A stretch of 64,000 nucleotides of DNA from Bifidobacterium primatium (GCF_002802875.1 NZ_PEBI01000001.1:397830-461829), one strand, 5' to 3'; numbered from the stretch's first letter, positions 35,810-44,840 are shown. The notes: a model not told the origin generated them from the letters alone. Numbers and translations are program-made.

Positions 35810-35845
35810 TAATTCAAGTATTCGCTGACGGGATCTCCGAGAGTC

Positions 35846-35899
35846 AACTCCCCTCAGTCCGCCTTCGGCGGCCAGCTCCCCTCAATCATGAGGGGAGCC
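35846..35899. repeat. GGCTCCCCTC-type palindromic repeat, single unit
   Basis: Same family as at 24031, 56369 and 60024: CTCCCCTCAG, a CCGCCTTCGGCGG hairpin, then a CTCCCCTCA/TGAGGGGAG hairpin. Confidence 0.85.
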
Positions 35900-35910
35900 T
35901 ACGGGAAACA

Positions 35911-36049
35911 GCCTTCGTCGTGGAATACTACGGCCTGATGAAATCAGGCCTTCCACTTGGACGAACAGTCCAGTGGACTGTTCGTAGCAGGAGACGAAGC
36001 ATCGAGCCTCCGTCGCGGAATACTGTAGGCCGTCAGGCCTCCCACTTGG
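35911..36049. repeat. Duplicated serS 3' end flanking an AGTCCAGTGGACT palindrome
   Basis: Copy A (35911-35960) and copy B (36006-36049) are the same sequence apart from a 6-base indel and about seven substitutions. Copy B contains the last codons and stop of serS; copy A repeats them with a G-to-A change on the coding strand. The 45 bases between contain the perfect palindrome CGAACAGTCCA-G-TGGACTGTTCG (35962-35984). The gap 35711-36032 holds no gene. Confidence 0.75.
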
Positions 36050-37319
36050 TCGGCTCGATGACCTCGCGGCCGCCCATGTAGGGACGCATGGCCTGCGGAA
36101 TCACGATGGAACCGTCCTTCTGCTGGTGGTTCTCGAGGATGGCGACGAGCCAGCGGGTGGTGGCCAGCGTGCCGTTGAGCGTGGAGACGGCACGGGTGCC
36201 GCCGTCCTCGGTGCGCTCGCGGATGTTGAGGCGGCGGGCCTGGTACTCGGTGCAGTTCGAGGTGGAGGTCAGCTCGCGGTAGCGGCCCTGCGTCGGCACC
36301 CAGGCCTCGCAGTCGAACTTGCGGGCGGCGGAGGAGCCGAGGTCGCCGGCGGCGGTGTCGATGATGCGGTACGGCACCTCGACCTTGCCGAGCATCTCCT
36401 GCTCCATGGCCAGCAGCGCCTGGTGCTGCGCGCGGGAGTCCTCCTGCTTGCAGTAGACGAACATCTCGACCTTGTCGAACTGGTGCACGCGGATGATGCC
36501 GGAGGTGTCCTTGCCGGCGGCGCCGGCCTCGCGGCGGTAGCAGGAGCTCCAGCCGGTGTAGCGCAGCGGGCCGTTGGACAGGTCGAGGATCTCGTTCTCG
36601 TGCATGCCGGCGAGCGCCACTTCGGAGGTGCCGACGAGGTACTGGTCGTCGGGCTCGCGCAGGCGGTAGATCTCATCGGCGTGGGAGTTGAGGAAGCCGG
36701 TGCCGGCCATGACCTCGGGACGCACGAGCGTCGGGGTGATGGCGAGGATGAAGCCGTTCTTCTCGGCCTGGTCGACGGCCATGGTGAGCATGGCGATCTG
36801 CATGCGGGCCACGGCACCGCGCAGGAAGTAGAAGCGGGAGCCGCCGACCTTGACGCCGCGGCGCATGTCGATGCCGGCCACGCCGGTGCCGAGGGTCAGG
36901 TGGTCCTTGGGCTCGAAGCCTTCGGCCGCGAAGTCGCGGATCTGGCCGACCTTCTTGACGACCACGTAGTCGTCCTCGCCGCCTTCGGGGGCCTCGGGCT
37001 CCACGATGTTGGACAGCTTCCACATGGCGGTGGTGTATTCCTCGGAGGCCTTGTCGGCCTCGGCCTTGAACTCGGTGACCTTGTTGGCGAGTTCCTTGGT
37101 CTGGGCGATGATGGCGGCCTTCTCGTCAGCCGGGGCGGAGGCGACCTTCTTGCCCATGGCCTTCTGTTCGGCGCGGGCGGTCTCGAATTCCTTCAGCGCG
37201 GTGCGACGCGCCTCGTCGGATCGCAGGACTTCATCGACGAGCTCAACAGACTCGCCGCGCTTGCGCTGGGATTCCTTGACGATATCTGCATGTTCACGAA
37301 TGAATTGAATATCAAGCAT
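36033..37319 (-). CDS. serS: Seryl-tRNA synthetase
   Basis: Charges tRNA-Ser and tRNA-Sec-type acceptors; tRNA-Ser is at 29054. The 428-residue enzyme has the N-terminal antiparallel coiled-coil arm (about 28-105) that grips the long variable arm, then the class II core: GSRFYFLRGAVARMQIAML, motif 2 CYRREAGAAGKDTSGIIRVHQFDKVEMF, and TSTSNCTEYQARRLNIR with the motif 3 segment GTLATTRWLVAILENHQ. The C-terminus ends EVIEPTKWEA. The start at 37319 is the family start (M-L-D-I-Q-F-I-R). No clear Shine-Dalgarno. The 3' end is duplicated immediately downstream (see repeat at 35911). Confidence 0.97.
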   Translation of the reverse strand: MLDIQFIREHADIVKESQRKRGESVELVDEVLRSDEARRTALKEFETARAEQKAMGKKVASAPADEKAAIIAQTKELANKVTEFKAEADKASEEYTTAMWKLSNIVEPEAPEGGEDDYVVVKKVGQIRDFAAEGFEPKDHLTLGTGVAGIDMRRGVKVGGSRFYFLRGAVARMQIAMLTMAVDQAEKNGFILAITPTLVRPEVMAGTGFLNSHADEIYRLREPDDQYLVGTSEVALAGMHENEILDLSNGPLRYTGWSSCYRREAGAAGKDTSGIIRVHQFDKVEMFVYCKQEDSRAQHQALLAMEQEMLGKVEVPYRIIDTAAGDLGSSAARKFDCEAWVPTQGRYRELTSTSNCTEYQARRLNIRERTEDGGTRAVSTLNGTLATTRWLVAILENHQQKDGSIVIPQAMRPYMGGREVIEPTKWEA

Positions 37320-37445
37320 AGGGCTTACGATAATGCCCGCGTAAGACACGCCCAGAGCGTGCGGACGGCCGAATTCGTGCAGAAAACGAAGAAATCGGAA
37401 CGTTTGCGAGGCGGCCGTGAATCGATTCGTATGACAATGGGCTAC

Positions 37446-38561
37446 ATGTCTGTTGGATGGATCATCGTCATCGCTATCGTCGCCGTAGCAGCCCTGGCGG
37501 CAATCGTCGCCGCCGCAGTCGCCACGTATCGCCGCAGGAGGCTGATCACCACCATCGAGCAGCGCGACAAGGCGACCGCCACGTACGCGTTCATCCTCAA
37601 TCCCTCCAAGCCCGGGGCGGAGGACATCCGCAATCAGATCATCGCGTTCTTCAAGGCCCGCGACCTCGGCTCCCCCATGTTCGTCGACACGCAGCTCGAC
37701 AAGGACGGCAAGGCGTGCGCGCTCGAGGCGATGGACCGCGGCGCCGACGCCATCGTGGCGGTCGGCGGCGACGGCACGGTGCGCACGGCGGCGAGCGCGG
37801 TGGCCGGCACGGACCGTCCGTTCGGCATCATCCCCATCGGCACCGGCAATCTGTTCGCCCGCAACATGGGCATTCCGCTCGGCGACATCGACGCCGCGCT
37901 GCAGGTGGCCATCTCGCATGGTTCGCGCAAGGTCGACATGGGCCGCATGACGCTGCTGGACTCCGACGAGCCGCAGCGCCGCCATGCGTTCCTCATCATC
38001 GCCGGCATCGGCTTCGATGCCGCGATGATCGACGACACCGATCCGGCGCTGAAGAAGAACATCAGCTGGCTGGCGTATTTCGTGGGCGGTGTGAAGAACC
38101 TGTTCACGCCGAAGTATCGGGGCACGTTCACCATCTGCGGGCCGGACGGCAAGGAGCAGAAGTCCAGGACTACGGCGTTCCGCACGTTCATGGCCGGCAA
38201 CTGCGGCCAGATACCCGGTTTCGCGCTCATGCCCGAGGCCTCGTATGACGACGGCATCCTCGATTTCGAGCTTATCGACACGACCGGCGGCATCATCGGC
38301 TGGGCGAATCTGTTCGGCGACGTGCTGCATCAGACGATAACGAGGAAGGCGGAGCAGAATCCGCTGTCGACGAATTCGTCGGTCGACCAGATCCAGGGGT
38401 CGCGTGCGGAAATCCGTCTGGAGAAGCCGGCGTTGGCGCAGGTGGACGGCGATATCCTCGGCAAGACCGCGCATATCGAGTTCACCGTGGAGCATCGTGC
38501 GCTGTGCGTGCGCGTGCCCGAGCCGGCGGCGCCGGCGGCGGCCGCCACGGCGACGGCATAG
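37446..38561 (+). CDS. Diacylglycerol kinase-family lipid kinase
   Basis: A 371-residue protein with one N-terminal transmembrane helix (about 3-26) and a DAGK-type catalytic domain. The ATP-binding VAVGGDGTVRTAASA and the following IIPIGTGNLFARNMGIP motifs are the family signature, and AGIGFDAAMIDDTD and the C-terminal QVDGD segment complete the fold. Relatives phosphorylate diacylglycerol or sphingosine, or make phosphatidylinositol-type lipids. A membrane tether is less common in this family. Starts at 37431, 37437 and 37446 are all possible and none has a Shine-Dalgarno; GACAAT lies 7 bases before 37446. It is divergent from serS with 126 bases between. An Ala-rich tail ends the protein. 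Confidence 0.88.
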   Translation: MSVGWIIVIAIVAVAALAAIVAAAVATYRRRRLITTIEQRDKATATYAFILNPSKPGAEDIRNQIIAFFKARDLGSPMFVDTQLDKDGKACALEAMDRGADAIVAVGGDGTVRTAASAVAGTDRPFGIIPIGTGNLFARNMGIPLGDIDAALQVAISHGSRKVDMGRMTLLDSDEPQRRHAFLIIAGIGFDAAMIDDTDPALKKNISWLAYFVGGVKNLFTPKYRGTFTICGPDGKEQKSRTTAFRTFMAGNCGQIPGFALMPEASYDDGILDFELIDTTGGIIGWANLFGDVLHQTITRKAEQNPLSTNSSVDQIQGSRAEIRLEKPALAQVDGDILGKTAHIEFTVEHRALCVRVPEPAAPAAAATATA

Positions 38562-38595
38562 ACCCTGAAACGGGCGCAGCGACCATAACGATTTC

Positions 38596-38622
38596 GGCCG
38601 GCGAATGTCGCCGGCCTTTTAT
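38596..38622. terminator. Terminator between the lipid kinase and ptsH (convergent)
   Basis: GGCCGGCGA/TCGCCGGCC stem with TTTTATTT on the plus side and a CGAAAT tail on the minus side; it mainly serves the lipid kinase. Confidence 0.75.
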
Positions 38623-38625
38623 TTA

Positions 38626-38913
38626 TCATTCGTCGAGATTCGACGCGAGCATGGCGGCGAGCGCGTCCATCGCCGTACCGATGGCGGTGCGGTCGGCGTC
38701 GGGTCGTCCGTCGGCGTCCGTCGTCAATGTGACGACGTCGCCGCCGACGACGTTCAGCGACATGACGGCGAGGATCCCGCCGGCGTCGATCTCACGACCA
38801 TCATGGTCCATGGTCACGTGAAGTCCGGAGTCGATGACGGCCTGCACGAACCGTGCGGCCGGCCGGGCGTGCAGCCCGAGCGGGGTGCCGATGGCGACCG
38901 TGCGCGTGATCAT
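38626..38913 (-). CDS. ptsH: Phosphocarrier protein HPr
   Basis: HPr carries phosphate from Enzyme I to the EIIA domain of the sugar PTS; the only enzyme II in the window is at 42465. The 95-residue protein has the active-site His15 in PLGLHARPAARF. The regulatory serine of low-GC Gram-positive HPr (KS at 45-46) is absent: both positions are Gly (IDAGGILAVMSL), so HPr-kinase control is unlikely. The ATG at 38913 has GGAAAGG 7 bases upstream. ptsI is not adjacent, although the two are often neighbours. The C-terminus is slightly longer than the 85-88 of typical HPr. Confidence 0.93.
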   Translation of the reverse strand: MITRTVAIGTPLGLHARPAARFVQAVIDSGLHVTMDHDGREIDAGGILAVMSLNVVGGDVVTLTTDADGRPDADRTAIGTAMDALAAMLASNLDE

Positions 38914-39190
38914 AGCGAATCCTTTCCACTGTCCCGTTGTCGAGGTCTCATCGAAGTCTCGAAGTTTCGTTGTCGAAATTTCGCCGCCGAATGACGACAT
39001 GCTATTGCGCCGCACGGACCGGGCCGCATCACTCGGGACGGGTCTTGTCGCGAGGTACGGGCCGTGGGCCACGCAGGACGGGCGGTCCATGCGACAAGAC
39101 CCGGCCCACATAACGTGAACCGGGTCGTCATCATGCCTTGCGTGATGGGCGGCGGCATCCGTCCTTCCGGGCGCCCACCTCGACAGGGGC

Positions 39191-40603
39191 TTATTCGGCG
39201 GTCTCGTCCTTCTCGGCCATGTCCTTGAGCTGGGCGGGGGTGTACTTGTCGCGCTTGAACTCGGTGATGAAGTACAGGCCCACGATGGCGAGCTCGATGG
39301 CCGGCAGGATGAAGGAGAACTGCATGGTGGAGGCGTCGGAGAGGGCGCCCTGCAGGGTGGGCAGGAAGGCGCCGCCGACCAGGGCCATCACGATGATCGC
39401 GCCGGCGGTCTCGGTGTGGCGACGGTCCTCGACGGTCTTCAGCGTGCGGGAGTAGATGGTCGGCCAGCCCGGTCCGAGGAAGAAGCTCACGGCCACGGCG
39501 AACCACACGGCGGTCATGCCGGGCAGGAACGCGGTGCCGAGCAGCACGATGGCGCCGCCGATCATGAAGATGGCGAGGACGCGGGTCTCGCGGAACCTGG
39601 AGAGCAGGTAGCTGGCGCCGAGTCGTCCGACGAAGAACACGATGTAGCTGATGATCATGAAGTTCGCGGCGTCACGGTCGGTCATGGAGGCGCCGCCCTG
39701 GTTGAGGGCGAGTCGGATGGTGAAGGACCAGATGCCGGTCTGGGCGCCCGCGTAGATGAACTGGACGGCGATGCCCTTCCAGAAGCGGCCGTTGTGGAAC
39801 AGGTAGTTCATGGTCTCGCCGAGAGTGGCCTTGGCGACGGTGCCCTCCTTGGTGGCGGGGCGGCACTTCGGGAACTTGGTGATGGCGAACAGCACGATGA
39901 GCACGGCCAGCACGATGAGCAGGTACTTGTACGGCTCCAGCGTGCGGCTGAGTTGTTCGGCACCATAGGCCTTGGCGGCGTCGGGGGCCATCTTGGCCAT
40001 TTCGGCGTGCAGGTTGGAGTCCTGGAACACGAGGTACTTGCCGAGCAGGATGCCGGTGATCAGGCCGAGGGCGTTCATGGTCTGGGCCACGTTGAGTCGC
40101 ACGGTGCCGAGGCGCTTCGGACCCATCAGGGTAGCGTAGGTGTCGGCGGAGGTCTCAAGGAAGCTCAGGCCGATGGCCTCGACGAAGATGGCGAAGAGGA
40201 AGACCTCGTACGTCACCAGTCGGCTCGCCGGGAAGAAGATGAAGCAGCCGACGGCGAAGAACGACAGGCCGGCGATGATGCCGATCTTGTAGCTGGTCTT
40301 CTTGATGAACAGCGATGCGGGGATGGCGATGAGGAAGTAGCCGCCGTAGAAGGCGCTCTGCACGAACGCGGTGGCGAGGTCGCTCAGCGAGAACACGGCC
40401 TTGAACTGGGTGATGAGCACGTCGTTGAGGCTGGAGGCGACGGCCCAGATGCCGAACAGAATCGCCGTCATGGCGAACTGGAGCACCGGGGTGCGGTCGA
40501 GGTAGCCGTCGGAGAACTCGATCCACTTGGTCTTCCTGCCGGCGGCCTTGGTGGATTCGGCTTCCGGGGTCTCCGGAATATCGGTTGCGATTGCTTCGGT
40601 CAT
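39191..40603 (-). CDS. fucP: L-fucose:H+ symporter-like permease
   Basis: A 470-residue FHS-family permease. The helix-1 signature WAVASSLNDVLITQFKAVFSLSD contains the essential Asp of FucP, AFYGGYFLIAIPASLFIKKTSYK is the helix 2-3 region, and GLSFLETSADTYATLMGP includes the second key acidic residue. The C-terminal half carries an extra loop (residues about 200-235, EMAKMAPDAAKAYGAEQLSRTLE). Fucose import fits human-milk-oligosaccharide or mucin use. The start is ATG at 40603 with GAGAGAAG upstream; a GTG 15 bases earlier is in frame. No fucose catabolic gene is adjacent, so the substrate remains a family inference. A 394-base gap without genes follows upstream. Confidence 0.88.
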   Translation of the reverse strand: MTEAIATDIPETPEAESTKAAGRKTKWIEFSDGYLDRTPVLQFAMTAILFGIWAVASSLNDVLITQFKAVFSLSDLATAFVQSAFYGGYFLIAIPASLFIKKTSYKIGIIAGLSFFAVGCFIFFPASRLVTYEVFLFAIFVEAIGLSFLETSADTYATLMGPKRLGTVRLNVAQTMNALGLITGILLGKYLVFQDSNLHAEMAKMAPDAAKAYGAEQLSRTLEPYKYLLIVLAVLIVLFAITKFPKCRPATKEGTVAKATLGETMNYLFHNGRFWKGIAVQFIYAGAQTGIWSFTIRLALNQGGASMTDRDAANFMIISYIVFFVGRLGASYLLSRFRETRVLAIFMIGGAIVLLGTAFLPGMTAVWFAVAVSFFLGPGWPTIYSRTLKTVEDRRHTETAGAIIVMALVGGAFLPTLQGALSDASTMQFSFILPAIELAIVGLYFITEFKRDKYTPAQLKDMAEKDETAE

Positions 40604-40965
40604 GATGTCTTCTCTCACGAGGCGCGCAACCAGACGATGATTGTCGGTGCATCGGTGTGCCGACCATGGCCGTCAACATCTGTCGTTGGCCTTGGCTCTG
40701 GCAAACACGCCGGGTTACGCGAATGGGTAATCAATACTCAGGCCCGCCGCCGCTTCGCCGCGACCGCCCGATACGGCCATGGCGTCGGCGTGCGTTCGTC
40801 GCATGCCATGCCGTGCCGCATCGGCTAGGAGCCTGGAGGATTCGCCGTAACCCGCAGAAAGCTAAGGCCAACGAAAGAAAAGGGCTTTCAGTTATGGATG
40901 TTCAGTTATATCGGTTATGGATTCGTACGTTTCGAATTCGGGATTTCAAATTCTCGGGGGCTCTC

Positions 40966-40983
40966 GGGATTCCGCGGAATCCC
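40966..40983. repeat. Perfect 18-bp palindrome downstream of the VOC gene
   Basis: GGGATTCCGCGGAATCCC, 15 bases past the VOC stop. The remaining gap 40604-40965 shows no gene; it may be a weak terminator or a protein-binding site. Confidence 0.5.
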
Positions 40984-40997
40984 TCGGGGACGCCGCC

Positions 40998-41387
40998 TTA
41001 GAGGATCTGGCAGAATTCGATGGTCTCGTGGTTCGGTCCGAGGACGTTGAAGTAGCGGATGCCGTTCTCGTGGAACGTGGGGATGTGCTGGACGGAGCCC
41101 TCGACGAGGTTCAGACCGAGCTTCTCGGCCTCCGCGAACGCTGCATCGATGTCGGTGACATCGATGGCGAAGTGGTTGATTGCGCCGGTGACGCCGGCCG
41201 GTTCCGCCATCGTCCACACCTCGAGGACGAGGTTGTTCAGATGCAGGAAGGTGCAGCGGTCGTCGCCGTTCGGGTAGATGCCCTCGCACTCGAAGCCGAG
41301 CTTCTCGTAGTATGCGATGGTGCCTTCGAGATCGTTGGTGGGAATGCCGACATGGCCGATTCCTGTCAGGTGATCGCGAATGCTCAT
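40998..41387 (-). CDS. VOC-superfamily protein (glyoxalase/epimerase-like)
   Basis: A 129-residue two-repeat betaalphabetabetabeta protein. All four predicted metal ligands are in place: His in GIGHVGIP, Glu in VLEVWTM, His in INHFAIDV and Glu in ETIEFCQ. Members with this pattern are lactoylglutathione lyases, methylmalonyl-CoA epimerases or sugar-acid processing enzymes; I cannot tell which. The ATG at 41387 is preceded by a sharp promoter with an operator placed between -35 and -10 (41432-41460), so it is strongly regulated. FucP is 395 bases further on the same strand, which may hint at a deoxy-sugar route. Confidence 0.85.
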   Translation of the reverse strand: MSIRDHLTGIGHVGIPTNDLEGTIAYYEKLGFECEGIYPNGDDRCTFLHLNNLVLEVWTMAEPAGVTGAINHFAIDVTDIDAAFAEAEKLGLNLVEGSVQHIPTFHENGIRYFNVLGPNHETIEFCQIL

Positions 41388-41431
41388 GATTCGTAGCCTC
41401 CATTGCCTACAGATTGATGTTTGCGAGATTC

Positions 41432-41460
41432 AATATACATTAACGTCGTTAATTGGTCAA
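41432..41460 (-). promoter_or_regulatory. Promoter with operator in the spacer, for the VOC gene
   Basis: Minus strand TTGACC (41460-41455), exactly 17 bases, TATATT (41437-41432). The spacer contains the 13-base palindrome TTAACGACGTTAA (41440-41452), so a repressor bound there would block polymerase directly. The dyad is of GntR or LacI type. Confidence 0.7.
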
Positions 41461-41596
41461 TCTCGGAAATAGCGGCGTGTCGAACGTTCGACGAATCAGC
41501 TGAATGATTTTCGAATAACGCGTGCGGCATCGGTGCAGTGGCAGACGAAGGCGTACGAAGGTACGTCGAGTCTGCCGATGTGCCGATGACGCTCCG

Positions 41597-42445
41597 TTAT
41601 TCGGAAATCCCGCTGACGCGGGCAATGTGGAGGGCCAGATACGCAATCTCGTCCTGCGTCAGATTCGCGTCGAGGCGCATCTCCAGTATCGCGGCGATGC
41701 GTTGGGCGCACTGCATGGCGCGGGGGTAGGACTGGGTGATGGCGTGGATGATGGGCGCGGGTTCGTCGGCGAGCTGGTTGTTCTGGCGGATGCGGACGAA
41801 GAGGTAGCGCACGTGGGTGATGAAGCGGCTGACGTTGACGGAGTCGCGGTCGAAGACGATGTTGAAGGTCGCTTCGATGATGGTCATCATCTGTTGGATG
41901 ACGCCGGTCATCGTGTACGTGTAGGAGAGGTCGCCGGTGGCGAATCCGGCGTTGACGAGGTGCATGGCGAGGGCGGTTGCCTCGTCGTCGGGCAGTGTCG
42001 TCCGGCCGGCGGCGGCGAGTCGGGTGTTGACTGCGGCGAGGAGACGCTGCCCCTGGGCGAATTCATCCGGGTAGAGGTTGCTGACTTCGGCGCGCAGCGG
42101 ATAGGTGATGTGGGTGTCGTCGGCGAGACGCCGCAGGGCGTTGTCGATGTGGTCGCTCAACGATGCGATGACGGTGGTGTTGCCGGCGAGTTCCTCGAGG
42201 CCGGCCTCACGCAGGGCGTCGATGACGAGCCGCACGGTCTCGGGTTCGATGCCGGCGAGCATCTGGGCGAGATGGTCGGGGTCACGGCCGTCGGACGGCA
42301 CGAATTTACGTACGATCTTCGTCGCGTCGATGGGTTTTCCGGGCTTGCCCTGGAATCCGATGCCGCGGCCGGTGAGCACGATCTCGGTGCCGTCGTCGTC
42401 TTTGGCGAGGACGACGTTGTTGTTGAATACGCGAAGAATCTCCAT
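41597..42445 (-). CDS. BglG/LicT-family transcriptional antiterminator
   Basis: A 282-residue RNA-binding antiterminator. The N-terminal CAT domain (1-55) has MEILRVFNNNVVLA and EIVLTGRGIGFQGKPG, the RNA-binding signature. Two PRD domains follow; LSDHIDNALRRL and MHLVN in PRD1, and FITHVRYLFVRI and LALHIARV in PRD2, give the PTS-phosphorylated histidines. Such proteins open a terminator in front of a PTS operon when the sugar is present. It begins 20 bases after the EIIBCA stop with an AAAGG site, so the two are co-transcribed, as in the fruA-fruT pair I recall from B. breve. The RNA target should lie in the leader upstream of 44840. Confidence 0.93.
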   Translation of the reverse strand: MEILRVFNNNVVLAKDDDGTEIVLTGRGIGFQGKPGKPIDATKIVRKFVPSDGRDPDHLAQMLAGIEPETVRLVIDALREAGLEELAGNTTVIASLSDHIDNALRRLADDTHITYPLRAEVSNLYPDEFAQGQRLLAAVNTRLAAAGRTTLPDDEATALAMHLVNAGFATGDLSYTYTMTGVIQQMMTIIEATFNIVFDRDSVNVSRFITHVRYLFVRIRQNNQLADEPAPIIHAITQSYPRAMQCAQRIAAILEMRLDANLTQDEIAYLALHIARVSGISE

Positions 42446-42464
42446 GCTGCTGCCTTTCGCCGCT

Positions 42465-44840
42465 TCACCGCCGGACCGCAATCACCGGGTCGCCGACGGC
42501 GGCATCGAATCCGGTGAGGGGGGTGACCGACGTCATCTTGGCGGTGTTGGTGATGGTCATCATCGTGGTGGCGTCGACGCCGGACCGACGCAGTTCCGCG
42601 AAATCGACCGTGGCCAGCGGATCGCCGGCCCTTACGCGTTCGCCTTTGGACACCGTCATGGTAAAACCCTCACCTTCCAGTCTTACTGTATCAACACCGA
42701 CGTGCAGAAGGACCTCGATGCCGTCGTCGGCGCGGATGCCGAAGGCGTGTCCGGTGCCGGCGACGGTTTTCAACACGCCGGCGACGGGGGCGGCTATCGT
42801 ACGGGGACCGTCATCGGCTTCGACGTCGGGACGGATGGCGACGCCGTCGCCGAGTGCACGCGAGGCGAAGACGGGGTCGGAAACGTCGTCGATCGGCAGC
42901 ACGGCGCCGGCGACGGGCGCGACGACGGCGACGGCATCGTCGGCATCGGCATCAGCGGCGACGGCGGACCCAACGCCGACGGTGCCGTCGGCGCCAACGG
43001 CATCGGCATCGTCAACGGCATCGGCGTGGCCAGCGACGATGCCATCATCATCCGGTGCGTTTTCGGATATCCCCAGCGTTATCCCCTTCTCCCCCGTCGT
43101 TTGCGGATTATCGGCGTCTTGACCACCGACGCGTGAATCATCGACGTTTTCCGCGGAGGCTTTCGTACGATAGTCGAATATCGCGATAAGCGCCATCGGC
43201 ACGACGAACGCGACCGCTATGGACGCCACATACACCCACATGCGGCTGAACAGCGGGATGGTCAGCAATGACGTGAACGCGAACGACCATGCGATGACGC
43301 CATGCATGACGCCGCCGGAAGGCGTGACCGACGGGAAGAACCAGCCAAGCAGCGCGCCGGTCAGGCCGCCGGCCGCACATCCGACGAGCATGCGCCGGTA
43401 GACGAGGCGATGCCGCAGATGGATGCCGTACAGGCTCGGCTCGGTCAGTCCGCCGAGCAGTCCGGCCAGCAGCGCGCCCGTGGCGGTGCGGCGCATGGCA
43501 TCGTCGCGTTCTCGCACGGCGAGGAGCAGCACGCCGGCGGTCGAGCCGAAGCAGGCGAAGTTCCATACGGCCATCGGTCCCTGGATGAAGTCGTAGCCAA
43601 GCGTCTGCACGTTGACGATCATGAGGGCGTTGAGCGGCCAATGCAGGCCGATGGGCACGATGAACGGGTAGATGAGCGGCAGAAGCACGGCGAATGCGAA
43701 CGGTGCGTGCATGCTCAGCCAGGCCAGCGAGACGCCAATGCCGTTGCTCAGCCACGCACCGAAGGGTCCGAGCACGAACGCGGTCAGCGGCGTGATGACG
43801 ACCATGCTGACGAACGGCAGAAACACGATGCGTATGCTGCGCGGCAGCACGCGTTTGAGACCGCGATACAGCGCGGCGAGCGCCAGCACCATGATCAGAG
43901 GCACGAACACGTTGCCGCTGTAGTCGTTGAGATGCATGGGCAGGCCGAATACATGCACCGTGCAGGAACGCACGCCCAGCGTGGGGTCGGTGACGCAATC
44001 GGCGTCGGCGGCGTTCATCAGACCGGTGAACTGCGGGGTCATGAGCGCGGCCATGATCATCGCGCCGAGCCATGGGTCCACACGCAGTTTGTTCGAGGCG
44101 TTGTAGGCCACGATGATCGGCAGGAAGACGAACACGCCCTTCCACATCGCCTTGACGAACACCCAGCCGGCCGACGCCTCGTCGTTCGGCATGACGCCGA
44201 GCGCGAGGCACAGGTTCACCAGCGCGATGATGATGGACGCGCCGAGCAGCACGCCGATGATGGGACGGAACGAGTCGGACAGATACTCGAAGAACCAGTT
44301 GAGGCAGTGGGCTATGCGGCGGGTGATTCCGCGTTTCCCGTGAAACATGGCGAAGACGCCGGACGAGGGGAAGACGGTCGTGTCCATCTCGTGCGCAACG
44401 GGCGTGGAATCCGTGCGGTCGGGGGCATCGGGGGCGGCAGCAGCGGGGTCGGCAGCGGACGAATCGGCCTTCGCGGGCGCGGCGGCGAGCACGGCATCGG
44501 GCACATGCGGGACGGGCGCATCATCGGCCATGCCGCCGTCGCCCACGACATCGCAATCACCGTCGCACGACGATATCGCGTCGCGTACGGCCGGCATGGC
44601 CATCATCGCGTCATAGACGTCCTCGACGGCGCCGCCGATAACCACCTGATAGCGCTCGCCGTACTGGGCGACGGCGCCGAGGACGGCGGGATCGGCGTCG
44701 AGCGCGCGGGCGTCGACGCGCGAGGCGTCGCGCAGCTCGAATCGCAGTCTCGTGGCGCAATGGGTCAGCCCCCGGATGTTGCCGGCGCCGCCGAGTGCGA
44801 CGACGATGGCCCGCGCCACCCGTCTGTCTTCCGTCCTCAT
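42465..44840 (-). CDS. PTS sugar-specific enzyme IIBCA, beta-glucoside (Glc) family
   Basis: A 791-residue membrane protein that phosphorylates sugar during import. Domain order is IIB (about 1-80, phospho-Cys28 in LTHCATRLRFEL), a Ser/Ala/Asp linker, IIC (about 145-485, about 8-10 helices, including GLHWPLNALMIVNV and GLLGGLTEPSLYGIHL), a second long Asp/Ala linker of low complexity (about 500-625), and IIA (about 630-775, phospho-His in IEVLLHVGVDTV). The substrate could be glucose, fructose or a beta-glucoside. The IIC glutamate motif is GLTEPSLYG rather than GITEPAIYG. The ATG at 44840 has GAGGAGG 6 bases upstream. HPr at 38626 is the phosphate donor. The Asp-rich linkers are unusually long. 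Confidence 0.92.
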   Translation of the reverse strand: MRTEDRRVARAIVVALGGAGNIRGLTHCATRLRFELRDASRVDARALDADPAVLGAVAQYGERYQVVIGGAVEDVYDAMMAMPAVRDAISSCDGDCDVVGDGGMADDAPVPHVPDAVLAAAPAKADSSAADPAAAAPDAPDRTDSTPVAHEMDTTVFPSSGVFAMFHGKRGITRRIAHCLNWFFEYLSDSFRPIIGVLLGASIIIALVNLCLALGVMPNDEASAGWVFVKAMWKGVFVFLPIIVAYNASNKLRVDPWLGAMIMAALMTPQFTGLMNAADADCVTDPTLGVRSCTVHVFGLPMHLNDYSGNVFVPLIMVLALAALYRGLKRVLPRSIRIVFLPFVSMVVITPLTAFVLGPFGAWLSNGIGVSLAWLSMHAPFAFAVLLPLIYPFIVPIGLHWPLNALMIVNVQTLGYDFIQGPMAVWNFACFGSTAGVLLLAVRERDDAMRRTATGALLAGLLGGLTEPSLYGIHLRHRLVYRRMLVGCAAGGLTGALLGWFFPSVTPSGGVMHGVIAWSFAFTSLLTIPLFSRMWVYVASIAVAFVVPMALIAIFDYRTKASAENVDDSRVGGQDADNPQTTGEKGITLGISENAPDDDGIVAGHADAVDDADAVGADGTVGVGSAVAADADADDAVAVVAPVAGAVLPIDDVSDPVFASRALGDGVAIRPDVEADDGPRTIAAPVAGVLKTVAGTGHAFGIRADDGIEVLLHVGVDTVRLEGEGFTMTVSKGERVRAGDPLATVDFAELRRSGVDATTMMTITNTAKMTSVTPLTGFDAAVGDPVIAVRR

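Noticed and set aside
35566-36081. A 171-codon open frame running from tetR into serS
   Set aside because: It reads through three different repeat elements and overlaps two real genes in other frames.
40604-40965. A small gene between fucP and the VOC gene
   Set aside because: Open frames here are short, lack ribosome sites and show no recognisable protein.
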